Assembly: GCA_905192625.1 (NCBI GenBank)
Contig: CAJJLI010000137.1
Location: 1 to 6,310, forward strand
Source: an uncultured Clostridium sp.
Lineage (GTDB): Bacteria > Bacillota > Clostridia > Lachnospirales > Lachnospiraceae
DNA: 6,310 nucleotides
Direction: 5' to 3'
Shown: in pieces, positions 1 to 4,554 of the stretch
How positions within the stretch are numbered: the stretch's first letter is position 1
Layout of the letters: each line of letters opens with the position of its first letter
Made by a program: the position numbers and the translations under genes
Notes under the pieces: generated by a model
Told to the model about the DNA's origin: nothing
What the model saw: the letters and a program-made list of their open reading frames with translations, nothing else
Databases searched by the model: none

Positions 1-331
1 GGTTTATTTTATCATTTAGTAGCTCTAATGACTCCTGCATATCATTGATACGATTAATTAAATGTTTTCTTTGTTCAATTAGTATTTCTTTTCTTGTGTC
101 TGCTGTCGCATCTCCCTGTTGGAATAAAGATACGTACTCAATCAAAGCCTCAATCTGAACACCTGCTTTTCGCATACACTTCATAAGTTCAACCCAATGG
201 CAAGAAGCCTCATCATAATCACGATTACCGCTACTATTACGAGGTACTGGTGGAATGATACCAATCCGCTCATAATAACGAAGTGTATCTGCAGTGAGAT
301 CATACTTTTTACTTACTTCTGCTATCGTCAT
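1..331 (-). CDS. MerR-family transcriptional regulator, partial (3' end outside window)
   Basis: The open frame starts at ATG 331 and runs off the left edge without a stop, giving 110 residues of a family that is usually about 120-140 long. Residues 1-35 form the MerR winged helix-turn-helix: TIAEVSKKYDLTADTLRYYE followed by RIGIIPPVPR. Residues about 36-70 continue the DNA-binding domain, and 75-110 are a heptad-like helix expected to be the dimerisation coiled coil. The style is that of the YyaN/AdhR-like subgroup (inference from memory), whose members sense electrophiles or redox stress. C44 and C52 are present, but no metal-binding cluster is visible in the part seen. A strong ribosome site (TAGGAGG, 339-345) fixes the start. 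The gene lies 82 bp downstream of the flavoprotein gene on the same strand and has its own MerR-type promoter, so it is probably autoregulated. The effector is unknown. Confidence 0.93.
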   Translation of the reverse strand, partial: MTIAEVSKKYDLTADTLRYYERIGIIPPVPRNSSGNRDYDEASCHWVELMKCMRKAGVQIEALIEYVSLFQQGDATADTRKEILIEQRKHLINRINDMQESLELLNDKIN

Positions 332-352
332 ACCGACACCTCCTAATTATGT

Positions 353-383
353 ATTCTATCACTAAAGGATAACCCTGTGTCAA
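353..383 (-). promoter_or_regulatory. MerR-type promoter of the merR-family gene (19-bp spacer)
   Basis: Read on the minus strand, a -35 of TTGACA (378-383) and a -10 of TAGAAT (353-358) are separated by 19 bp. This overlong spacer is typical of promoters that MerR proteins activate by untwisting DNA. The spacer carries only a weak dyad (5 of 9 pairs over 362-379). The promoter lies 22 bp upstream of the regulator's start codon, implying autoregulation. Confidence 0.7.
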
Positions 384-413
384 GATTAAATATCTTATTA
401 AAATTCATATAAC

Positions 414-953
414 TTAAATATTCTTACCCATTTCAAAGGCTTCCTGTAATGCTTTATTATCATTAATTTCACCCTTATGCCATACACCCAAGCCATAGAT
501 AATTCCTTTTTCCTTTGCACCACTAAGGCAATCTGTAAATCCTCGGAAACCTTCTATTGTTCGTTCCAATGCTCCTTTTGTATTATCTGCAGCTGTAGCA
601 ATAAAATAAAATTCTTTGTTCACAATTTCGGTATAACGAGAACAAGTGCGGTCAATCAAAGTTTTCATTTGAGCGTCCATTGTATAAAAATAAACTGGTG
701 TAGCCATAACGATAACATCCGCTTCTATCATTTTTTCAAGTATTCCAGCCATATCATCATTTTGTGGACAGGCTTTTCTATGTATCGAACAAGCACCACA
801 GCCTGTGCAATAATTTATTTTTTTATCTCCTAAAAATATTTTTTCTACTGAATTGCCTGTCTCTTTAGCCCCTAACATAAATTGATCACATAATATATCT
901 GAATTTCCACCTTTTCTTGGACTTCCAGATAATATTAATACTTTTTTACTCAT
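414..953 (-). CDS. Flavodoxin-fold NAD(P)H-dependent FMN reductase-like / iron-sulfur flavoprotein
   Basis: This 179-residue protein belongs to the NADPH-dependent FMN reductase/flavodoxin-like superfamily. After the first strand (KKVLILSG), GSPRKGGNS (10-18) is the FMN-phosphate loop. ATPVYFYTMDAQMKTLIDR (84-102) is the second FMN-contacting segment, with the PVYF motif. Between them, cysteines 49, 52, 55 and 62 make CX2CX2CX6C, matching the compact 4Fe-4S motif of archaeal and clostridial iron-sulfur flavoproteins (Isf). It may therefore be a cytoplasmic flavin/Fe-S electron-transfer protein or oxidoreductase; substrate and partner cannot be told. The start at ATG 953 is supported by AAGGAGG (961-967) at 7 nt. 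The upstream promoter is of MerR type, and the next gene on the same strand encodes a MerR regulator, so MerR-controlled induction is likely. No terminator is visible between the two, so read-through into the regulator is possible. Confidence 0.9.
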   Translation of the reverse strand: MSKKVLILSGSPRKGGNSDILCDQFMLGAKETGNSVEKIFLGDKKINYCTGCGACSIHRKACPQNDDMAGILEKMIEADVIVMATPVYFYTMDAQMKTLIDRTCSRYTEIVNKEFYFIATAADNTKGALERTIEGFRGFTDCLSGAKEKGIIYGLGVWHKGEINDNKALQEAFEMGKNI

Positions 954-983
954 ATAAAAACCTCCTTTTTAATGACTATCATC

Positions 984-1014
984 ATCTTAGCACTTGGAGT
1001 TAAGTCTAAGTCAA
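984..1014 (-). promoter_or_regulatory. MerR-type promoter and operator of the flavoprotein gene
   Basis: On the minus strand, -35 TTGACT (1009-1014) and -10 TAAGAT (984-989) lie 19 bp apart. The spacer holds an 18-bp dyad (993-1010, CTTAGACTTAACTCCAAG on the minus strand) with 7 of 9 base pairs symmetric, overlapping the inner end of the -35. Architecture and dyad position are those of MerR-family activator sites, and the likely binder is the regulator encoded at 1-331. The start codon at 953 is about 30 bp downstream. Confidence 0.78.
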
Positions 1015-1061
1015 TACTTATTTGTACCATGTATAAAAATTGTATATAATTATATATAAAT

Positions 1062-1108
1062 ACATAAAAAAGAAAGATTTATCCCTCTATTTAATAGAAA
1101 GATAAATC
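1062..1108 (-). terminator. Rho-independent terminator after the HMA-like gene
   Basis: On the minus strand, GATTTATC (1101-1108) pairs perfectly with GATAAATC (1076-1083). An inner TCTAT/ATAGA pairing is possible in the loop, and a T-rich tract TTTCTTTTTT (1066-1075) follows. It lies 13 bp after the stop of the 72-residue gene and ends the transcript of the two small genes before the flavoprotein promoter. Confidence 0.75.
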
Positions 1109-1121
1109 CTCACTTCTTAAT

Positions 1122-1340
1122 TTAATCGAAATCTAAAATTTTATATCCATTGTTCTGCAAATGATTGTTAATCTCTTGCACCGATGTCTGCTCATCAAAA
1201 TCAACATCTACATAATCTTGTCCTTCACTTACCTTAACATTCGTTACACCGATAATTCCTTCTATCTGATTTCTAACTCTCTCTTGTGTTTCATTAAACT
1301 GTAGACCTTCAATATTAATTCTGATACTTTGATTCTCCAT
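1122..1340 (-). CDS. Small HMA-fold protein lacking the metal-binding cysteines
   Basis: This 72-residue acidic protein matches the heavy-metal-associated (ferredoxin-like, beta-alpha-beta-beta-alpha-beta) pattern along its whole length. Strand 1 is SIRINIEGL, helix 1 is NETQERVRNQIEGI, then GVTNVKVS and YVDVDFDE are the central strands, VQEINNHLQNNGY is helix 2 and KILDFD is the last strand. In metal chaperones the loop after strand 1 reads GMTCxxC; here it reads GLQFNET (residues 12-18), so both cysteines are missing and the protein contains no cysteine at all. Classical copper or cadmium binding is therefore unlikely, and a protein-interaction or structural role is an inference. The start at ATG 1340 has AGGAGGT (1349-1355) at 8 nt. 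The gene lies 50 bp after the 61-residue gene on the same strand, probably co-transcribed, and is followed by a terminator. Confidence 0.85.
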   Translation of the reverse strand: MENQSIRINIEGLQFNETQERVRNQIEGIIGVTNVKVSEGQDYVDVDFDEQTSVQEINNHLQNNGYKILDFD

Positions 1341-1390
1341 ATGACCATACCTCCTATAAAATCAATCGGTTTACAAATATTTCAATATGA

Positions 1391-1576
1391 TTATCTATCT
1401 TCGTCCGATATTTTAGATGTTATATGATCACTTCTAATTTGTGTAGGATTATTATCATCTCTAAGTCCAAATACTGCTCGAGCACTTTCTGCTTGAGGAT
1501 CATGTTTTATATGTTTTGAGTGGAATTTCCCATCTGATTTCTTACCATTTTTAGTACTTTTCATTTTATTTCCCAT
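1391..1576 (-). CDS. Small conserved-looking hydrophilic protein, 61 aa, function unknown
   Basis: I place the start at ATG 1576, not at the first in-frame ATG (1657), because AAGGAGAA (1581-1588) precedes 1576 and the 27 upstream codons encode an AT-driven hydrophobic run. The product begins MGNKMKSTKNGKKSDGKFHS, a lysine-rich basic and probably disordered head. It then has KHIKHDPQAESARAVFGLRD (about 22-41), which looks like a conserved core, and ends with an acidic ISDEDR tail. No membrane segment, cysteine or catalytic motif is visible. The HDPQAESARAVFG core resembles small clostridial proteins annotated as the CPC_1213 family; this is recalled, not checked, and that family has no known function as far as I know. 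The gene stands alone or heads a two-gene unit with the HMA-like gene. Confidence 0.75.
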   Translation of the reverse strand: MGNKMKSTKNGKKSDGKFHSKHIKHDPQAESARAVFGLRDDNNPTQIRSDHITSKISDEDR

Positions 1577-1580
1577 AGAC

Positions 1581-1588
1581 TTCTCCTT
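1581..1588 (-). promoter_or_regulatory. Ribosome binding site that sets the 61-aa gene start
   Basis: AAGGAGAA on the minus strand ends 4 nt before ATG 1576 (6 nt from the GGAG core). No comparable site precedes the longer in-frame ATG at 1657, so the shorter reading is preferred. Confidence 0.75.
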
Positions 1589-1617
1589 TAATATAATTGT
1601 TATAGATAGTATTTCAT

Positions 1618-1646
1618 ATTTTAATAAAATCATGCCATCAAAACAA
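1618..1646 (-). promoter_or_regulatory. Possible promoter of the two small genes
   Basis: On the minus strand TTGTTT (1641-1646) and TAAAAT (1618-1623) are separated by 17 bp, about 40 bp upstream of the ATG at 1576. The -10 is good and the -35 moderate. In such AT-rich DNA chance matches are common, so this is tentative. Confidence 0.4.
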
Positions 1647-1833
1647 TTCCAGTGCATTTCACTATAATTCGTGCTAAGTATGGATAAATAGAAACGTAGT
1701 TTGGAACATTATAGAAAGTATTATGCACATAAAATGTGCAAATAATTTATGTTAGGAAATCCCAAAATAAGAGTCTACATTATTATAGACACATAATATT
1801 TCCATAAACAATTTATTAAATTAATATAATCTT

Positions 1834-1862
1834 TTTACATATTTATTAATATGTGGTATTAT
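1834..1862 (+). promoter_or_regulatory. degV promoter with overlapping inverted repeat
   Basis: TTTACA (1834-1839) and TATTAT (1857-1862) are spaced 17 bp apart, with TG one base before the -10 (extended -10). A perfect 7-bp inverted repeat ACATATT/AATATGT (1837-1843 and 1848-1854) fills the spacer and overlaps the -35, a position expected of a repressor operator. That regulatory reading is an inference. Confidence 0.65.
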
Positions 1863-1873
1863 ATTCATCAATT

Positions 1874-1892
1874 GGTGGTTTCAAAAACTACC
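1874..1892 (+). promoter_or_regulatory. Stem-loop in the degV leader
   Basis: GGTGGTTT (1874-1881) can pair with AAACTACC (1885-1892), 8 bp including one G-U, around a CAA loop. It begins about where transcription should start, so it could be a 5'-end RNA hairpin that stabilises the message, or a DNA operator. No known riboswitch is recognised, and no U-tract follows it. Confidence 0.4.
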
Positions 1893-1933
1893 TAAACATA
1901 TGAGAATTAGAAAAAGAAAAGGATGAACTGAAA

Positions 1934-2815
1934 ATGCAATATCAAATAATTAGCGACAGCGCTTGTGATTTAGAAAAATTATATATACATGAAAATAACT
2001 TAGAAGTTGTACCATTTTACGCTTCCTTTGACGGCGAAAATTATTACAAAGAAAGAATCGAAATAAATCATGAAGATTTCTATCAGAAGATGATAGATGA
2101 ACATATCTATCCCAAGACTTCTCTACCTTCTATTGAAGATTATATGAAAGTATTTAAAAAATATCTCGATAAAAACATACCTATTATTTGCATATGCACT
2201 ACTTCTAAATTAAGTGGGTCTTATCAATCAGCAGTGAGTGCTAAGGATATTATGATAGAATCAAATCCTACTGCTAAAATAACTGTAATTGATTCCAATG
2301 TTATTACTGTCTTACAAGGATTGCTTGTTAGGGAAGCTATTCGTATGCAAAAAGATGGTATCTCCTATGAAAAATGTATTGAAAATATTGAACGTATTAA
2401 ATCCAGTGGAAGAATTATATTTACAATTGAAGATATGGACTACCTAAAAAAAGGTGGTAGAATTGGTAAACTTCTTACTATTGCAAGCGATGCTTTAAAG
2501 ATTCGACCATTGATTATTCTTAAAGAAGGTGAGATTTTCCCAGCTGGAATTAGTCGTAGTAGAAAAAAAGCAAAAATCAAATTATTAGAATTAGCAAAAG
2601 AGTTCTTTTCAAAGAACAATGAAAACCTCGATGATTATGAAATTGTAGTTGGTACAAGTATCGATTATGAAGAAGCAGAAGACTTTAAGCAAGAGCTTGC
2701 AACTACATTAAATAAAGAAATCACATTACCAATCGGTCATATCGGAATTACGATTGGAAGTCACACGGGACCACATCCGATTGGACTTGGACTTCTAAAA
2801 AAATACGATGCCTAA
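1934..2815 (+). CDS. DegV family protein (FakB-type fatty-acid-binding protein)
   Basis: This full-length DegV protein (293 residues; the family is usually about 280-290) is a cytoplasmic two-domain lipid binder. In the studied FakB members it presents exogenous fatty acids to the kinase FakA for phosphorylation and phospholipid synthesis. Family signatures appear in order: SDSACDL (7-13), KTSLPS (61-66, the TSxPS fatty-acid carboxylate loop), TTSKLSGSYQSA (89-100), MDYLKKGGRIGK (168-179), RPLIILKEGEI (191-201) and SHTGPHPIG (276-284) with the conserved His277. T62, S94 and H277 correspond to the family's carboxylate contacts. SLPS replaces the commoner SQPS, and PHP replaces the usual PGx after HTG. 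The ribosome site is weak (AAAAGGA, 1917-1923). The gene is monocistronic with its own promoter. No fakA is in view, and the bound lipid cannot be predicted, so I give no symbol. Confidence 0.95.
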   Translation: MQYQIISDSACDLEKLYIHENNLEVVPFYASFDGENYYKERIEINHEDFYQKMIDEHIYPKTSLPSIEDYMKVFKKYLDKNIPIICICTTSKLSGSYQSAVSAKDIMIESNPTAKITVIDSNVITVLQGLLVREAIRMQKDGISYEKCIENIERIKSSGRIIFTIEDMDYLKKGGRIGKLLTIASDALKIRPLIILKEGEIFPAGISRSRKKAKIKLLELAKEFFSKNNENLDDYEIVVGTSIDYEEAEDFKQELATTLNKEITLPIGHIGITIGSHTGPHPIGLGLLKKYDA

Positions 2816-2854
2816 ATTAGATCAATAAGGTATTTCATATAATTAACAAAGGTA

Positions 2855-2893
2855 TTTTAACGGCAATCATTCTCCTAGTGATTGCCGTTAAAA
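2855..2893. terminator. Long perfect hairpin between convergent genes, probable terminator
   Basis: TTTTAACGGCAATCA (2855-2869) and TGATTGCCGTTAAAA (2879-2893) form a perfect 15-bp inverted repeat around a 9-nt loop. It lies between the degV stop (2815) and the stop of the convergent gene (2911), so termination from both sides is the natural reading. Oddly, the T-run comes before the stem and the A-run after it on either strand, so no free U-tract follows the hairpin. It may need Rho, or act mainly in 3'-end stability. Confidence 0.55.
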
Positions 2894-2910
2894 GCATCTA
2901 TAAAGTATTC

Positions 2911-3144
2911 TTATCTTGATTGATTTTCAGCAAACTTATCTAAGATATCTTTTACCTCACCTTTGAACTCTGGTTTCGTTAGTGCAAGTAATTTTACATT
3001 TACTTCGTTTAAGTATTCTATCGTAAACGTTCCTTTTTCTTGACGTTCAAAGCATTCCTTTAATAACGAACTTCCTTCATCTTTTTTATCATCCAATATC
3101 TTTTCAATCATAAAATTATAAAATTTAGACTGACCTTCATGCAT
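2911..3144 (-). CDS. Hypothetical protein, 77 aa
   Basis: The frame starts at ATG 3144 behind a consensus AGGAGGT (3152-3158, 7-nt spacing), so it is very likely translated. The product is small and acidic and appears all-helical: residues 1-33 (MHEGQSKFYNFMIEKILDDK onward) and 43-73 form amphipathic helices around a short KGTFTIEYL turn. It has a single cysteine (C31) and no membrane segment or signal peptide. I do not recognise the family and assign no function. It is transcribed alone, convergent to degV and sharing the hairpin at 2855-2893. A weak promoter candidate is TTGTGT-17-TATACT (3185-3213). Confidence 0.8.
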   Translation of the reverse strand: MHEGQSKFYNFMIEKILDDKKDEGSSLLKECFERQEKGTFTIEYLNEVNVKLLALTKPEFKGEVKDILDKFAENQSR

Positions 3145-3184
3145 AAAACAAACCTCCTACAATCTTAAGTAATACTTCTCCGCT

Positions 3185-3213
3185 AGTATATAATAAAGTT
3201 AGTATACACACAA
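3185..3213 (-). promoter_or_regulatory. Possible promoter of the 77-aa gene
   Basis: On the minus strand TATACT (3185-3190) is a good -10, and TTGTGT (3208-3213) is a poor -35 (3 of 6) at 17 bp. The start codon is 40 bp downstream. The rest of the 214-bp gap to the esterase stop (3145-3358) shows no clear terminator or gene. Confidence 0.4.
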
Positions 3214-3358
3214 ATAAAAAGTTTATTAAATAAAATCCATACGTAGTTCGTTTGAAAATAGTTTTTATAAGACATGAAACATTATTGGTATATAAAACGA
3301 ATTCATTAAAGTAACTATCGAACGATTTTATAAACTTAAATATAAAAAATAATTTATC

Positions 3359-4171
3359 CTAAATATTTTTTAGCCATGTTTCAACTAATGGAATCCAACT
3401 TTTACATTCTTCTTGAATTCCATAACCATTTGGACAAGCGGTTTCCTTCGTCGCAAGTCCTAAACCATGACCGCCGACTGGATACATATGAAATTCTGTT
3501 GGAATATTTTTATCCTTTAGTGCCATTACAAATAATAATGAGTTTTCTACCGGAACGCAATCATCGGTAAAGGTATGCCATAAAAATGACTTAGGTGTAT
3601 CGTTGGTAACTTGCTGCTCTAAAGACATTTTACTAAGTAGTTCATTATAACGATCCCCTAATAATTTATGAAAAGAGTCGCGATGTGCAAATTCTCCCGA
3701 TGTAATAACCGGATAATTTAAAATTAAAGCATTTGGCTTTAATAATTCAGAATCACAATTAAAATACTGTGCGATAAAATCCTCTTTCCAAAACACACCC
3801 ATACTGGCTGCTAAATGGCCACCTGCGGAAGACCCTTGAATTATAATTTTATCCTTATCAATGTGCCACTGCTTCGCATTTTCTCTAAGCATTTTAACAA
3901 CCGCAGCTAATTCAAGCAATGCAGTCGGATAAACTGCTGGTGAGCATGAATATCGAAGTACTGCAGCATGGTATCCCATCGACAAAAATTTAACCGCTAT
4001 CGCTTCCGCCTCACGGTCAGAAGTCATAGAGTAACCACCGCCTGGACAAATCACGATAACCGGTCTTGTCCCCTCTAAATTGATTTCTGGTGAATTGTCA
4101 AGAAAATATGTATATAATTTTGTATTTGGTAAGGAACCTTTCACTTGAATGTCTATTACTTCGTGCAGCAT
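3359..4171 (-). CDS. Alpha/beta-hydrolase, esterase/lipase type
   Basis: I choose ATG 4171 (270 residues): AGGAGG (4179-4184) lies 7 nt away, whereas the alternative TTG two codons upstream would almost touch it. The protein is an alpha/beta-hydrolase of the Aes/BD-FAE-like esterase group. CPGGGY (42-47) is the oxyanion-hole loop in the HGG position, and GSSAGGH (113-119) carries the nucleophile Ser115. TDDCVPV (202-208) supplies the acid, probably Asp203, and GGHGLG (233-238) supplies His235, so the triad is complete. No signal peptide is present, so it should be cytoplasmic. In this family that suits removal of acetyl or other acyl groups from imported sugars or small esters; the substrate is inferred, not shown. 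The gene is monocistronic, with an extended -10 promoter preceded by direct repeats that suggest activator control. No convincing terminator follows. Confidence 0.9.
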   Translation of the reverse strand: MLHEVIDIQVKGSLPNTKLYTYFLDNSPEINLEGTRPVIVICPGGGYSMTSDREAEAIAVKFLSMGYHAAVLRYSCSPAVYPTALLELAAVVKMLRENAKQWHIDKDKIIIQGSSAGGHLAASMGVFWKEDFIAQYFNCDSELLKPNALILNYPVITSGEFAHRDSFHKLLGDRYNELLSKMSLEQQVTNDTPKSFLWHTFTDDCVPVENSLLFVMALKDKNIPTEFHMYPVGGHGLGLATKETACPNGYGIQEECKSWIPLVETWLKNI

Positions 4172-4178
4172 ACACAAT

Positions 4179-4184
4179 CCTCCT
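4179..4184 (-). promoter_or_regulatory. Ribosome binding site that sets the esterase start
   Basis: AGGAGG on the minus strand ends 7 nt before ATG 4171. The in-frame TTG at 4177 would have only 1 nt of spacing, so translation from TTG is improbable. Confidence 0.8.
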
Positions 4185-4203
4185 ATTTTTACTATTTTTT
4201 ATA

Positions 4204-4212
4204 ATTATAGCA
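4204..4212 (-). promoter_or_regulatory. Extended -10 promoter of the esterase gene
   Basis: TGCTATAAT on the minus strand is a perfect extended -10. The hexamer at the -35 position (around 4227-4232) does not resemble TTGACA, which fits a promoter that relies on an activator or on the extended -10. Transcription should begin near 4197, giving a leader of about 25 nt. Confidence 0.6.
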
Positions 4213-4239
4213 TGTTTTATCTATATACGCACGAGTAGG

Positions 4240-4282
4240 TTGTGAAGTATTTTATGAAGTAACTTGTGAAATATTTTATGAA
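4240..4282. repeat. Two 19-bp direct repeats upstream of the esterase promoter
   Basis: TTGTGAAGTATTTTATGAA (4240-4258) and TTGTGAAATATTTTATGAA (4264-4282) agree at 18 of 19 positions, with a 24-bp period. Relative to the predicted start near 4197 they cover about -43 to -85, abutting the weak -35. This is the place and form of a tandem activator site such as those used by AraC-type regulators. No regulator gene is in the window. Confidence 0.7.
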
Positions 4283-4380
4283 AAACCTTACTTCGATTAC
4301 ATTTTTTCTATATCTTCTATTATTTTCATTATTAGCGATTTCAATAAATTGAATAAAAATATGAAAACACATTCTCAGCC

Positions 4381-4446
4381 ATGAGCAGTTTTCGTAGTAA
4401 TATGTTTATCTCCATAAACCGCTCATTTTGCCACGTAGTGCTTTTT
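4381..4446. other. Structured intergenic element of unknown function, possible small RNA
   Basis: ATGAGC (4381-4386) pairs with GCTCAT (4421-4426). Inside it, GTTTAT (4404-4409) pairs with ATAAAC (4414-4419) around a CTCC loop. Alternatively GTTT (4388-4391) can extend the outer stem by pairing with AAAC (4416-4419) after one mismatch. A short CAC-GTA-GTG hairpin (4432-4440) followed by C and TTTTTT (4442-4447) sits just after, as a weak plus-strand terminator would. This stretch is less AT-rich than its flanks. On the plus strand the loop is CUCC, complementary to ribosome binding sites; on the minus strand it is GGAG. No clear promoter is seen on either strand, and I recognise no RNA family. 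Confidence 0.35.
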
Positions 4447-4501
4447 TAAAACTATAAGTAGATTTTCATTAATACTTTACATTGGAAAGTTCTTTCAATA
4501 A

Positions 4502-4542
4502 TTTAAAAAGCTCTTCTTATTGCATCTGCAATAAAAAGAGCT
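4502..4542 (-). terminator. Strong rho-independent terminator of the dus-hydrolase unit
   Basis: On the minus strand AGCTCTTTTTATTGCA (4527-4542) pairs with TGCAATAAGAAGAGCT (4509-4524) over 16 bp with one G-U, a 2-nt connector (functionally a tetraloop) and TTTTT immediately after (4505-4509, overlapping the last paired base). It lies 12 bp beyond the hydrolase stop. Confidence 0.88.
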
Positions 4543-4554
4543 CTTAATATTTGA

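Larger units (their letters stand above)
1577..1933. other. 357-bp divergent intergenic region
   Basis: This gap separates the minus-strand small genes from plus-strand degV. It holds the tentative small-gene promoter near 1618-1646, a perfect 7-bp inverted repeat TGCACAT/ATGTGCA (1724-1740, 3-nt loop), a 5-bp inverted repeat GTCTA/TAGAC (1773-1790), and the degV promoter and leader (1834-1933). I see no further coding frame or RNA gene. Confidence 0.6.
4172..4554. other. 383-bp intergenic region between esterase and hydrolase genes
   Basis: Right to left it holds the terminator of the dus-hydrolase unit (4502-4542), a structured inverted-repeat element (4381-4446), the two direct repeats (4240-4282) and the esterase promoter and ribosome site (4179-4212). 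The stretch 4283-4380 is plain AT-rich sequence in which I see nothing definite. Confidence 0.6.

Noticed and set aside
477..833. Plus-strand open frame of 118 codons
   Set aside because: It lies wholly inside the flavoprotein gene on the opposite strand, has a low-complexity Cys/Ser/Ile-rich product and no ribosome site; a shadow.
1577..1657. 27-codon N-terminal extension of the 61-aa protein
   Set aside because: It could mimic a membrane helix, but there is no ribosome site before ATG 1657, a good one exists before ATG 1576, and the tentative promoter falls inside the extension.
1923..1931. Two-codon upstream frame ATG AAC TGA just before degV
   Set aside because: It overlaps the weak ribosome site itself and is too short to be distinguished from chance.
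2827..2857. AAGGTATTT repeated twice after degV
   Set aside because: Only 9 bp in AT-rich sequence; not above chance.
3376..3570. Plus-strand open frame of 64 codons
   Set aside because: It is antisense within the esterase gene, whose motifs are clear, and has no independent support.
4172..4177. TTG start two codons upstream in the esterase frame
   Set aside because: Spacing to AGGAGG would be about 1 nt; ATG 4171 has the normal 7 nt.
4335..4440. Open stretch on the minus strand through the structured element (possible degenerate gene)
   Set aside because: It is short, lacks a convincing start or ribosome site, and resembles no protein I know; the inverted repeats explain the sequence better.
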